Source: Trebonia sp035294225 (GTDB lineage: Bacteria > Actinomycetota > Actinomycetes > Streptosporangiales > Streptosporangiaceae). Taken from it: a DNA stretch of 29,542 nt. The stretch lies in contig DATGLH010000176.1 in assembly GCA_035294225.1 (NCBI GenBank), positions 1 through 29,542 of the forward strand, written 5' to 3'. Shown here one piece after another: positions 7,903 through 15,999 of the stretch. Position numbers and translations under genes: made by a program. Under the pieces are notes generated by a model that was given only the letters and a program-made list of their open reading frames with translations, made no database searches and was not told the origin of the DNA. Positions within the stretch are counted from its first letter, which is position 1, and every line of letters begins with the position of its first letter.

Positions 7903-7919
7903 GTGGTGACTCTCACCAC
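7903..7919. promoter_or_regulatory. Perfect inverted repeat upstream of the primase-like/hemL unit, candidate operator
   Basis: GTGGTGACTCTCACCAC is a perfect 7-bp dyad with a 3-base centre. It lies between the hemB end and the primase-like start. A -10-like TAGCAT on minus (7937-7932) would place transcription start about 6 bases before the dyad. A second TAGCAT lies at 7871-7866. No good -35 is seen for either. The symmetry is what a dimeric repressor would use, but I do not recognise the binding protein. Confidence 0.4.
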
Positions 7920-7940
7920 TGCCTGCTTTCTATGCTACGG

Positions 7941-7960
7941 ACCCCGGGCCTGCCCCGGGT
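7941..7960 (-). terminator. GC-rich hairpin just after hemB
   Basis: ACCC-C-GGG pairs with CCC-C-GGGT around the loop CCTG, with one internal C-C mismatch (7 pairs), starting at the hemB stop. There is no U-tract, as is common in actinomycetes. It may end the rex-hem transcript or trim its 3' end. Confidence 0.4.
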
Positions 7961-8943
7961 TAGCGGAGGCGGCGGGCGACCTCGGTCGCCCAGTAGGTCA
8001 AGATGACGCTCGCGCCGGCCCGGCGGATCGCGGTGAGGGTCTCCATGATCGCCTTGTCCCGGTCCACCCAGCCGTTCGCCGCCGCGGCCTCTATCATCGC
8101 GAACTCGCCGCTGACCTGGTACGCGGCGACGGGCACCTGGACGGTGTCCGCGACCCGGCGGATGACGTCGAGGTAGCTGAGCGCGGGCTTGACCATCACC
8201 ATGTCCGCGCCCTCGGCCAGGTCGAGCCCGACCTCCCGGAGCGCCTCCCGGGCATTGGCCGGGTCCTGCTGGTGGGTGGCGCGGTCGCCGAACTTCGGCG
8301 CGCCCTCGGCGGCCTCGCGGAACGGGCCGTAGAAGGCCGACGCGTACTTGGCCGAGTACGCGCAGACCGGGACGCCGGCGTAGCCGGCGCCGTCCAGGGC
8401 CTTCCTGATCGCGGCGACCTGGCCGTCCATCATCCCGCTCGGCGCCACCACGTGCGCGCCCGCCCGGGCCTGGGCGACCGCGATGCCCGCGTACCGCTCA
8501 AGCGTCGCGTCGTTGTCCACCCAACCGTCGCTGGTGACGATGCCGCAGTGGCCGTGGTCGGTGTACTCGCACAGGCACAGGTCGGCCATGACCACCAGGT
8601 CGTCGCCGACTTCCCTCCTGATGTCGGTGATCGCGGCCTGGGAGATGCCCTCGGGGTCGTCGGCCGCGCTGCCGCGGCCGTCCTTGACCGCCGGGACGCC
8701 GAACACGATGATGCCGCCCACCCCGGCCGCTGCCGCCTCGGCGGCCGCCTTGCGCAGGCTCTCCCTGGTGTGCTGCACGACGCCGGGCATCGAGCCGATC
8801 GGGACGGGGGCGGCGATGCCCTCCTTGACGAACACCGGAAGGACCAGTTCCGCGGGCCGCAGCGCGGTCTCGGCGACCATGGCGCGCAGCGCCCTCGTGC
8901 CGCGGAGCCGCCGCGGCCGGACCTCAGGAAATCCAGCGGACAT
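7960..8943 (-). CDS. hemB: Delta-aminolevulinic acid dehydratase (porphobilinogen synthase)
   Basis: 327 residues, with GGGAG 7 bases before the ATG. HemB condenses two 5-aminolevulinate molecules to porphobilinogen. The two substrate-binding lysines are Lys199 (YSAKYASAFYGPF) and Lys252 (MVMVKPALSYLD). The stretch DLCLCEYTDHGHCG carries three cysteines (123, 125, 133), the zinc-dependent form of the active site. It begins 26 bases after hemD and is very likely the last gene of the rex-hemA-hemC-hemD-hemB operon. Confidence 0.97.
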   Translation of the reverse strand: MSAGFPEVRPRRLRGTRALRAMVAETALRPAELVLPVFVKEGIAAPVPIGSMPGVVQHTRESLRKAAAEAAAAGVGGIIVFGVPAVKDGRGSAADDPEGISQAAITDIRREVGDDLVVMADLCLCEYTDHGHCGIVTSDGWVDNDATLERYAGIAVAQARAGAHVVAPSGMMDGQVAAIRKALDGAGYAGVPVCAYSAKYASAFYGPFREAAEGAPKFGDRATHQQDPANAREALREVGLDLAEGADMVMVKPALSYLDVIRRVADTVQVPVAAYQVSGEFAMIEAAAANGWVDRDKAIMETLTAIRRAGASVILTYWATEVARRLR

Positions 8944-8969
8944 GACTTTCTCCCATCCCGGCCTCGGGC

Positions 8970-10535
8970 TCAGCGCAGCCTGCGGCGGCCACCGCGGCGG
9001 CGCTCGCTCGGGCGGCGCAGCGGCTCGCCCGCCTCGGCGGCCGCGTCGCGCTGCGCGGCGCCGAACCCGGCGAGGGCGTCGACGAGCGCGGTCACCGACG
9101 GCTTAGGCGCCACCACGTCTACCCGCAGCCCGAACTCGGCGGCCGTCTTGGCCGTCTGCGGGCCGATCACCCCGATGACCGTCACCGCGTGCGGCTTGCC
9201 CGCGATCCCGACCAGGTTCCTGACCGTGGACGAGGAGGTGAACAGCACGGCGTCGAACCCGCCGCCCTTGATCGCCTCCCGGATCGGGGCGGGCGGCGGC
9301 GCGGCGCGCACGGTACGGTACGCGGTCACGTCCTCGGCTTCCCAGCCGAGGTCGGTCAGCCGGGCCACCAGCGTCTCCGTGGCGATGTCGGCGCGCGGCA
9401 GCAGCACCCGGTTGATCGGATCCAGCAGGTCGTCGAACGGGGGCCAGCAGTCGGCCAGGCCCTCGGCCGACTGCTGGCCGTCCGGCACCAGGTCGGGCCG
9501 GATGCCGAAGTCGAGCAGGGCGGCCGACGTCTGTTCGCCCACCGCGGCGACCTTCACCCCGGCGAAGGCACGCGCGTCGAGACCATACTCTTCGAGCTTT
9601 TCCCGCACCGCTCTGACGGCGTTCGTCGAGGTGAACGCGACCCACTGGTACCTGCCGGTGACCAGGCCCTTGATCGCGCGCTCCATCTGCTGCGGGGTGC
9701 GCGGCGGCTCGACCGCTATGGTCGGCACCTCCTCGGGCACGGCGCCGTATTCGCGCAGCCGGTCCGAGACCACCGAGGCCTGTTCCCTCGTCCGCGGCAC
9801 CAGCACCCGCCAGCCGAACAGCGGCTTGGTCTCGTACCAGGAGAACCGGTCCCCGGCGGCCGCGGCCTCGCCGACCACCGCGACGGCGGCGCCGTGCGTC
9901 GTCGCCACGGTCATGCCGGCCGCCTTGAGGTCGGGGCCGATCCGGCCGAGGGTGGTGACCACGGTCTGCTGATCGGTGGTCGTCCCGTCCCAGGTGATGG
10001 CGAACGGGGTGGTGTCCGGCCAGCCCGCGGCGATCAGCATCTTGCCGAGGTCCTGCGGGGCGGTGTCCGCGCCCGACACGACCAGCGTGCCAGGGCCGTA
10101 CGACACCTGGCTGATCTCGTTGGCGCGGACCACCCGCACATCGCCCCCGCCGTCGCTGGTCAGCGCGATACCCGCGTAGGCGGGCACCCCGGTGGCGGCG
10201 GGCACGCCCGGCACGATCTCGAACCGCACCTTCGCCTTCGCGCACGCCCGCACCTCGGCCGCCGCGCCGCTCAGCAGCGGGTCGCCCGGATAGAGCCGGA
10301 CGGCGAGCCGGCCCTCCCGCGCCGCCCTCAGCAGCGTGCGCGCCGTGCCCGGCGCGTCGGAGGGCTCGACGACCTGGGCATCCGCCCCGATCAGGTGACG
10401 GAGCCGGCCGGCCACCTCGGGCTCGGCTACGACCAGGCCGGCCGCGCCGAGCAGCCGGACCGCGCGCACGGTCAGCAGTCCGTCGTCTCCTGGACCGGCG
10501 CCGGCGAACGCGATCCAGCCGTCCATGTCAGTCAT
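8970..10535 (-). CDS. hemD: Uroporphyrinogen-III synthase fused to a SUMT-like methyltransferase domain
   Basis: 521 residues from the ATG at 10535 (AGGG 9 bases upstream; ATGs at 10544 and 10541 are alternatives). Residues 1-240 resemble uroporphyrinogen-III C-methyltransferase: FAGAGPGDDGLLTVRAVRLL, then AVRLYPGDPLLSG, then EIVPGVPAATGVPAYAGI. Residues about 245-500 are HemD, which closes hydroxymethylbilane to uroporphyrinogen III: GWRVLVPRTREQA, VAFTSTNAVRAV, FTSSSTVRNLV, VIGPQTAKTAAEFGL. The C-terminal tail is Arg-rich. The methyltransferase half lacks the GRGGEE-like segment that follows the GGDP motif in well-studied SUMT enzymes, so its activity is uncertain. Such fusions are the normal actinobacterial HemD. 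It overlaps hemC by 8 bases. Confidence 0.95.
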   Translation of the reverse strand: MTDMDGWIAFAGAGPGDDGLLTVRAVRLLGAAGLVVAEPEVAGRLRHLIGADAQVVEPSDAPGTARTLLRAAREGRLAVRLYPGDPLLSGAAAEVRACAKAKVRFEIVPGVPAATGVPAYAGIALTSDGGGDVRVVRANEISQVSYGPGTLVVSGADTAPQDLGKMLIAAGWPDTTPFAITWDGTTTDQQTVVTTLGRIGPDLKAAGMTVATTHGAAVAVVGEAAAAGDRFSWYETKPLFGWRVLVPRTREQASVVSDRLREYGAVPEEVPTIAVEPPRTPQQMERAIKGLVTGRYQWVAFTSTNAVRAVREKLEEYGLDARAFAGVKVAAVGEQTSAALLDFGIRPDLVPDGQQSAEGLADCWPPFDDLLDPINRVLLPRADIATETLVARLTDLGWEAEDVTAYRTVRAAPPPAPIREAIKGGGFDAVLFTSSSTVRNLVGIAGKPHAVTVIGVIGPQTAKTAAEFGLRVDVVAPKPSVTALVDALAGFGAAQRDAAAEAGEPLRRPSERRRGGRRRLR

Positions 10536-11508
10536 GCGCATCATCCCTGTCGGTCTTCGCGGCCATCAGGCCCGCCGCGCCAAGCGCCAGCATCCGCGCC
10601 GCGACTTCGCGCCCGAGGCGCGCGGCGTCCGCGGCGTCCGCTTCGCCGCGCTCCCGCACCGCCACCGTCCCGCTGCCCGCGGTTCCGTCTGGCCCGCCGC
10701 CCGGCCGGCTCGCCGCGGGGACGCCGAGCACCACGCCCTGGAGATGCAGGCGGTCGCCGCCGGCCGCATACGCGCCGACGGGCGCGCTGCATCCGGCCCC
10801 GAGCGCCGCGAGCAGGCTGCGCTCCGCGGTCACCGCGGCCCGGGTCGCCGGGTGGTCTGCGCATCCGAGCAGTTCGGCGAGCTCGGTGTCCTCGGCGCGG
10901 CACTCCACGGCCAGCGCTCCCTGGCCGGGCGCGGGCAGCATGTCGTCGGGCTCGAATATCTCGCTCACCGCGTCGGTCTGGCCGATCCGGGCCAGCCCCG
11001 CGTAGGCGAGCACGACCCCGTCGAGTTCGCCGCCGCGCACCCTGGCCAGCCTGGTGTTCGCGTTGCCGCGGATCGGCACGCAGGTGATGTCGCCGCGCAG
11101 CAGGGTGAGCTGCGCCGCGCGGCGCGGCGACCCGGTGCCGATCCTCGCCCCGGCCGGCAGGTCGGCCAGCTTCGCCCCGTCGCGCGTGACCAGCGCGTCC
11201 CGCGGGTCGTCACGGAGCGGGATGGCGGCGAGCGTGATCCCCGGCGCGGCCCCGGTGGGCAGGTCTTTGAGTGAGTGCACGGCGAAGTCCACCTCCCCGC
11301 GGAGCAGGCTTTCCCGGAGCGCGCTGACGAAAACCCCGGTGCCGCCGATCTGGGTGAGGTGCTCCCGGCTGACATCGCCCAGCGTGGTCACGCCGACGAG
11401 CTCTACCCGGCGGCCGGTGCGCTCGGTGATGAGCCGGGCCACGTCGCCGGATTGCGCGGTCGCCATGGGGCTCCGGCGACTGCCCAGCCGCAGCGCTTGC
11501 GCGTTCAC
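10528..11508 (-). CDS. hemC: Porphobilinogen deaminase (hydroxymethylbilane synthase)
   Basis: 326 residues, GTG start that overlaps the hemA stop as GTGA. HemC links four porphobilinogens into hydroxymethylbilane, using a covalent dipyrromethane cofactor on Cys240 (LGAGCSAPVGAYA). HSLKDLP (79-85) and GTGSPRRAAQL with IRGNANTRL are the substrate- and cofactor-binding arginine motifs. Length is normal. The tight overlaps on both sides mean it is translated with hemA and hemD, which provide the steps before and after in this operon. Confidence 0.97.
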   Translation of the reverse strand: MNAQALRLGSRRSPMATAQSGDVARLITERTGRRVELVGVTTLGDVSREHLTQIGGTGVFVSALRESLLRGEVDFAVHSLKDLPTGAAPGITLAAIPLRDDPRDALVTRDGAKLADLPAGARIGTGSPRRAAQLTLLRGDITCVPIRGNANTRLARVRGGELDGVVLAYAGLARIGQTDAVSEIFEPDDMLPAPGQGALAVECRAEDTELAELLGCADHPATRAAVTAERSLLAALGAGCSAPVGAYAAGGDRLHLQGVVLGVPAASRPGGGPDGTAGSGTVAVRERGEADAADAARLGREVAARMLALGAAGLMAAKTDRDDAHD

Positions 11509-12869
11509 TGGCTCCCCTCCTGATCGATTGCGCCGGGGGGTTCGGCTTCGGCACGCGTCACCGCCTCGACCGTACGCGGGTCAAGGTCGAAGAGAACTCG
11601 CAGCGCGGCCTCGTACTCTTCGCCGCCCGGCGAGGACGCGAGTTCTTTTACCCGGACCGTCGGCCCGTGCAACAGCTTGTCTACCACTCGTCGCACCGTC
11701 TGGGCTATTTCTTCCAGCGCGTGCCCGCTCACACCGTGCTCGCTGAGCCGCCCGGAGAGCCGTGACAGCTCCGCGTCGACGACCGTGGCCGCCTTCGCCC
11801 GCAGCGCCACCACGGTGGGCGTGACCTGGGCGGCGCGGATCGCCGAGCCGTACGCGGCGAACTCCTCCTCGACGATCGCGCGGACCGCGGCCACCTCGTC
11901 GGCGCCGACCGCGGCACCGCCGCTCCCGCGCAGTTCGGCCATGCCGATGACGCTCACGCCGGGGAGCGCGGCCGCCGCCGGATCGACGTCCCGGGGCATG
12001 GCAAGGTCGAGCAGCACGAGCGGGCGGCCCGTCTCGCGGTCTGCCAGCGCGGCGCGGACCACGGCTTCGGTGACGACGAGCCCGCCCGCCCCGGTGCAGG
12101 AGACGACCAGGTCGGCCGCGGCGATCGCGGCGGGCAGGCCGGCCAGGTCGGTGACCTCGCCGCCGACGCGGGACGCCAGCCGCTCGGCCCGCGACCGCGT
12201 CCGGTTGGCCACGACGATGCGGTCCGCGCCTGACCGCGCGGCGGTGGCCACGGTCAGCCCGCTCATCGCGCCGGCGCCGACGACGAGCACATGACGGCCG
12301 GCGAGCAGGCCGCGGTCGTTCGGGATGGCCGGGGCCCCGAGCTTCGACGCGGCGAGTTCCATGCCGACGCTGACCAGGCTGATCCCGAGCCGGTCGATCC
12401 CCGTTTCGGCACGGGCCCGCTTCCCGGTGCGCAGCGCGAGGCGGCCGAGGTCACGGAGGGAGCGGCCGAGCGTCCCGTGCTCTCCTGCCAGCTTCAGCGC
12501 CGACCGGACCTGGCCGAGTATCTGGTCCTCGCCCACGACCATCGAGTCCAGCCCGCTCGCCACGGCCAGCAGGTGCTGCACCGCGCGGTCCTCGTAGTGC
12601 ACGTACAGGCTGCTGGTCAGCTCGCCCGCCGGGATGCCCGAGTACCGGGCCAGCAGCTCGCATATCCCGTTGACACCGCCGTGGAACCGCCCCACCTCGG
12701 CGTAGACCTCGACCCGGTTGCAGGTAGAGATCACGAAGGCCTCCGCGATGTCCGGCAGGTGCGCGACGTCGCGCAGCAGCTTGCCGAGCGTGTCTCCGCT
12801 GACCGCGGCGCGCTCGAGGGTCGCCACCGACGCGCTCTTGTGGTTCAGCCCGACGACGAGGACGCTCAC
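11505..12869 (-). CDS. hemA: Glutamyl-tRNA reductase
   Basis: 454 residues, GTG start at 12869 with AGGCGG about 8 bases upstream. HemA reduces glutamyl-tRNA to glutamate-1-semialdehyde with NADPH, the committed step of C5 tetrapyrrole synthesis. The catalytic Cys50 is in STCNRVEVYAEV. The substrate stretch VGEDQILGQVRSAL and the NADPH Rossmann motif VVGAGAMSGLTV are clear, and a C-terminal dimerisation helix region follows. It starts 11 bases after rex, so it is under Rex control. Confidence 0.97.
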   Translation of the reverse strand: MSVLVVGLNHKSASVATLERAAVSGDTLGKLLRDVAHLPDIAEAFVISTCNRVEVYAEVGRFHGGVNGICELLARYSGIPAGELTSSLYVHYEDRAVQHLLAVASGLDSMVVGEDQILGQVRSALKLAGEHGTLGRSLRDLGRLALRTGKRARAETGIDRLGISLVSVGMELAASKLGAPAIPNDRGLLAGRHVLVVGAGAMSGLTVATAARSGADRIVVANRTRSRAERLASRVGGEVTDLAGLPAAIAAADLVVSCTGAGGLVVTEAVVRAALADRETGRPLVLLDLAMPRDVDPAAAALPGVSVIGMAELRGSGGAAVGADEVAAVRAIVEEEFAAYGSAIRAAQVTPTVVALRAKAATVVDAELSRLSGRLSEHGVSGHALEEIAQTVRRVVDKLLHGPTVRVKELASSPGGEEYEAALRVLFDLDPRTVEAVTRAEAEPPGAIDQEGSQ

Positions 12870-12880
12870 CGTTGCACCGC

Positions 12881-13705
12881 CTACGCTTCCACCGCTGCCG
12901 GATCCGCGACCTGCCCGAACCGCTCGGCTGACCGGCGCTGGGCGTGGAAGGCGAGTATCTGCAGCTCAATCGATAGGTCGACCTTACGCACATCCACCCC
13001 CGCGGGCACGTTCAGCACCACGGGGGCGAAGTTCAAGATGCTGGTGACCCCCGCGGCGACAAGCCGGTCGCACATGGCCTGGGCCACGCCGGCCGGCACC
13101 GCGATCACGCCGATCGCGATCTTGTTGCTGGCCACCACCGCCTCCAGTTCACTGGCGTGGCGGACGATCACGGAACCGAGCTTGCGGCCTACCAGGGACC
13201 GGTCGCTGTCCAGCACGGCCGATATCCGGAAGCCCCGCGAGACGAAACCGCCGTAGTTGGCAAGCGCCCGGCCGAGGTTGCCGGCGCCGACGATCACCAC
13301 CGGCCAGTTCTGTGTCAGCCCCAGGGCCCGGGAGACCTGGTAGACGAGGTACTCGACCTCGTATCCGACACCGCGGATCCCGTATGACCCCAGGTACGAC
13401 AGGTCCTTGCGGAGCTTGGCCGAGTTGACGCCGGCCGCCGCCGCCAGTTCCTCGCTGGCGACGGTTCCCACGCCCCGTTCGGCCAGCGCGTAGAGCGCGC
13501 GGAGGTAGACGGGGAGCCTTGCCACGGTGGCCTCGGGGATGCCGCCGGGGTACGGGCGCTCGGCGGGCTGGCTCACCGGCTGCGCCCCCGCGTCGAGACG
13601 GCCGCCGCCCCCGTGCAGGCTTTCTGCCTGCCGGACGCTCTCGCTGGAATCGCCGACGTTGCGCGTTCCCCCGGCGGGGCCGGGGAACTCGGCGGCACTG
13701 GACAT
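12881..13705 (-). CDS. rex: Redox-sensing transcriptional repressor Rex
   Basis: 274 residues from the ATG at 13705 (GGGAG 6 bases upstream; the frame is open to 13792 but without a ribosome site). Rex binds DNA when NADH is low and leaves it when NADH rises. The winged helix lies at about 57-115 (PEATVARLPVYLRALYAL, SAKLRKDLSYLGSYG), then the NADH-binding Rossmann fold with VVIVGAGNLGRALA (136-149), and a swapped C-terminal helix (ELQILAFHAQRR). The first 55 residues are an extra Gly/Ser/Gln-rich extension. It is the first gene of the heme operon and has a Rex site in its own promoter, so it is autoregulated. The rex-hemACD order is established in Streptomyces. Confidence 0.97.
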   Translation of the reverse strand: MSSAAEFPGPAGGTRNVGDSSESVRQAESLHGGGGRLDAGAQPVSQPAERPYPGGIPEATVARLPVYLRALYALAERGVGTVASEELAAAAGVNSAKLRKDLSYLGSYGIRGVGYEVEYLVYQVSRALGLTQNWPVVIVGAGNLGRALANYGGFVSRGFRISAVLDSDRSLVGRKLGSVIVRHASELEAVVASNKIAIGVIAVPAGVAQAMCDRLVAAGVTSILNFAPVVLNVPAGVDVRKVDLSIELQILAFHAQRRSAERFGQVADPAAVEA

Positions 13706-13825
13706 GCGGCGCTCCCGGGAGGATCGGCGCTGTGGCGGGGCACACACGGGGCGCGGCCCGCGTTGATGGGCGTATAAGGTTACGCCGACCACGATAGGTC
13801 ACTTCGGCCGATCGCGGCCTCCCCT

Positions 13826-13855
13826 ACGATACGTCGTTTGTGAACGAATGCACAA
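13826..13855 (-). promoter_or_regulatory. Promoter of the rex-hemA-hemC-hemD-hemB operon
   Basis: On minus, TTGTGC (13855-13850) and TATCGT (13831-13826) are separated by 18 bases, a good fit to a housekeeping promoter. It lies about 120 bases upstream of the rex start. The -35 element overlaps the Rex operator, so repressor and polymerase would compete. A further TATCGT nearer the gene (about 13797-13792) could be a second -10. Confidence 0.6.
13838..13855. promoter_or_regulatory. Rex operator (ROP)
   Basis: TTGTGAACGAATGCACAA is an inverted repeat whose inner 16 bases match 13 of 16 positions of the Streptomyces Rex operator TGTGAACGCGTTCACA. The outer TTGTG and CACAA arms are intact. It sits on the -35 of the rex promoter, so high NADH should release Rex and raise heme synthesis. 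Confidence 0.85.
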
Positions 13856-14220
13856 AGTCGGCCCGCCCGGCCGCGGCCAGCGCGCCCGGCCGCGGCCGGC
13901 CACGGCCGGCGGCGGCAGGCCGCGGGCACGGGCCCGGCCGCCGTAACCCTCCTGCCATCGCTTCCCCGGTATGCACCGCAGGAGCCGGCCGGAATAGCGG
14001 GCGGGATGAACGCTCATAACTGCGTGCGACGTTAACGATACCCAGGGCAGCCGATTTCCCGGCATAATGACCTGCTCTCAATTCGGCCGAGGAGCCTCGT
14101 TTGCCGGGAAAACCGCCCGCGAAGAACCCGCCGCGAAGAACCCGGCCGACATTGGACGGCCCGCATGCCAGGCGCGGGCGGGGCGGCGGAGCCGCGCGTT
14201 CGCGCCGGGACGGGCGAGCG
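13856..14220. other. GC-rich non-coding stretch between glutaredoxin end and rex promoter
   Basis: No supported gene. The part nearest the rex promoter (13861-13935) is almost pure G/C with nested inverted repeats, for example GCCGGC-CACG-GCCGGC at 13895-13910, and could end the glutaredoxin transcript. The distal part has a short imperfect repeat of GCGAAGAACCC (around 14120-14142). Open frames here have no codon bias or ribosome site. Confidence 0.5.
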
Positions 14221-14481
14221 TTAGGGGCGCCGCGCGGAGCCGCGGGCCAAGGCCACGCGAAGGCGGTCTTCCGAGACCCGCCAGAAGTCGTGCTGAATGC
14301 CGTCTACGAACGTGACGGGAATCTTATCCCAATACTCACGCAAGTCATCTTCTGACTGACTGATATCGCGTTCCTCCCAGGCAACGCCGAGATCACCGGC
14401 CACCCGGCGGATAACCTCGCGCGCGTCGTCACACAGATGGCAGCCCGGCCGGCTGAGGAGCGTGATCCGCGGCGCGGGCAT
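14221..14481 (-). CDS. Glutaredoxin-family protein
   Basis: 86 residues. The redox motif CHLC is at residues 14-17 in LLSRPGCHLCDDA. The cis-Pro stretch IPVTFVDGIQHDFWRVSEDRL is typical of the short actinobacterial glutaredoxin-like proteins encoded next to rex. The thiol partner is probably mycothiol- or thioredoxin-linked, since actinomycetes generally lack glutathione; that is inference. The ATG follows directly on the TGA of the upstream gene, and its ribosome site GGAGAA lies inside that gene, so the two are translationally coupled. Confidence 0.88.
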   Translation of the reverse strand: MPAPRITLLSRPGCHLCDDAREVIRRVAGDLGVAWEERDISQSEDDLREYWDKIPVTFVDGIQHDFWRVSEDRLRVALARGSARRP

Positions 14482-15999
14482 TCAGCGTTCTCCGTAGTAG
14501 GACGGGCTCCAGTCCGGGGACTGCGGCCGCGGCGAGCGGTCGTCCTGGCCGGGGTAGCCGTCGTAGCCCGGGTCGGAGAACTGCCTGCCCTCGGAGTAGC
14601 CAGCGTAGCCGGGGTATTCCGCGGCACCGGGGTAGCCGGCGCCGCTCTCCGCGTACTGGCCCGCCTGCTGCCTGCCGCTGCCCAGCTCGGGGTGGCGCCC
14701 GTTGCCCTGGTGCTGGCCGGCGGGGGCGGGATAGCCCCTGCCGCTGGCGTAGCCGTTAGCGCCGTTAGCGTATCGGTCGCCGTCCGCGGCCGGGTAGGCG
14801 TGGTTCTGGCCGTTCGCCGGCTCCAGGGCGCGCGGCGTCCGCGTTGCCCGGGCTTCCCGGGACGATTGCGCCGGCGCCTGAGGCGGCTGAGCCGAACCCA
14901 GCGCCGCGACCTTCGCATATTTCAGCCGCAAGTCGATAACGTTGGTCGCCAGCACGCACGACCTGCGATCAGCGGCGAATTGCTGGATATGCGGCTGCCG
15001 CTCATGGGCCTCAAAGGCCGCCCGGTCACGGTAAACCTCATAGATAATGCGCTGCATTGGCGCCTTGGGCACCACGTGGATCACATAGACGAGCGTGTCC
15101 GGCTCTGCCGCGCGAACGCCTTCGGCAGCGCGCTCCGCCAGCCGGTCGAATTCGTCCGCCTTATCGTCAAGCAGCGTGAATATGGATAGCCGCCCATAGG
15201 GGCGCGGGGTACCCGGCGTGCCCGCGTTCGCCGCCGCCGGCGCGTCCGCCGCGGCGAATTCCCCGGCCGCGGGCTCGGGTCCCTCGGCGGCCGCCGAACG
15301 CCCGGGCTGCGGGACCGCCGGATAGCCGGGGTATTCCCCATCCGAACGCCCGGCGGCGCCGCCCCCGGCGATCGGCTGGAAGGAGGGACTCGGCTGGAAG
15401 GAGGGACGAGGTGCCCTGGCGTCGGCCGCGCCGTAGCCGGCGCCGTCGTAGCCGCCCTGCCCGTAACCGGAACCCTGATACCCGGTGACCTGCCCCCAGT
15501 CCGCGCGCCTGGATTCCCTGGCGGGGGCACCGCCGTAACCCGCCCCGTATCCGGGCGCGCCGTCGGCACGTCCTCCGTACCCGGGCCCGTCATACGCCGG
15601 CCCGTTATACGCCGGCCCGTTGTATCCCGGCCCGTTGTATCCCGGCGCTACGTGCCCCGAGCCGTTGTGCCCCGAGCCGTTGTACCCCGGGCCGCCGTAC
15701 CCCGGGGCGTCGTACCCGGAGGCGTCGTAGCCGTCGCCCGCGGCGGGATAGTCCTGGCCCGGATAGTCGGAGCCGCCGCGGAACCCCCGCCCGGCACCAG
15801 GGGCCTGCACGCCGTAGGCACCGTCCCCGTAGGCACCGTCCCCGTAGGCGCCGCCGGGATAGCGGGCCTGTGGCCTGTCCCCACGGCCTCGGTCAGCCCA
15901 ATCACCGGGACCGCCGTCCGCCTGGCTCTCACCCCAGCCGTCCTGACTGTCCCGACGATCTTCGTCCCACCCATCGTCGCGTCGCCTTCTGCCCCTCAT
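14482..15999 (-). CDS. ABM-domain protein embedded in Gly/Tyr/Pro-rich disordered arms
   Basis: 505 residues from the ATG at 15999 (GGAG 5 bases upstream). Residues about 268-362 form an antibiotic-biosynthesis-monooxygenase-like (ABM) ferredoxin fold: GRLSIFTLLDDKADEFDRL, YVIHVVPKAPMQRIIYEVY, AFEAHERQPHIQQF. ABM proteins include cofactor-free quinol monooxygenases and heme-degrading IsdG-type enzymes; which this is cannot be told. The flanks are low complexity. Residues 45-200 have YNGPGYNGPAYNGP-type and GAYGDGAYGDG repeats with regular tyrosines, and residues 365-505 are similar. No signal peptide or membrane segment is visible. The N-terminus is highly charged (MRGRRRRDDGWDEDRRD). It is coupled to the glutaredoxin gene, hinting at redox or quinone stress. 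Confidence 0.85.
   Translation of the reverse strand: MRGRRRRDDGWDEDRRDSQDGWGESQADGGPGDWADRGRGDRPQARYPGGAYGDGAYGDGAYGVQAPGAGRGFRGGSDYPGQDYPAAGDGYDASGYDAPGYGGPGYNGSGHNGSGHVAPGYNGPGYNGPAYNGPAYDGPGYGGRADGAPGYGAGYGGAPARESRRADWGQVTGYQGSGYGQGGYDGAGYGAADARAPRPSFQPSPSFQPIAGGGAAGRSDGEYPGYPAVPQPGRSAAAEGPEPAAGEFAAADAPAAANAGTPGTPRPYGRLSIFTLLDDKADEFDRLAERAAEGVRAAEPDTLVYVIHVVPKAPMQRIIYEVYRDRAAFEAHERQPHIQQFAADRRSCVLATNVIDLRLKYAKVAALGSAQPPQAPAQSSREARATRTPRALEPANGQNHAYPAADGDRYANGANGYASGRGYPAPAGQHQGNGRHPELGSGRQQAGQYAESGAGYPGAAEYPGYAGYSEGRQFSDPGYDGYPGQDDRSPRPQSPDWSPSYYGER

Noticed and set aside
14067..14355. Plus-strand ORFs between rex and the glutaredoxin
   Set aside because: They run antisense into the glutaredoxin gene and show no codon bias or family features.
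15560..15860. Regular short repeats that could be taken for a CRISPR or minisatellite
   Set aside because: They are in frame and encode Gly/Tyr/Pro repeats of the ABM protein; repeats vary at third positions.
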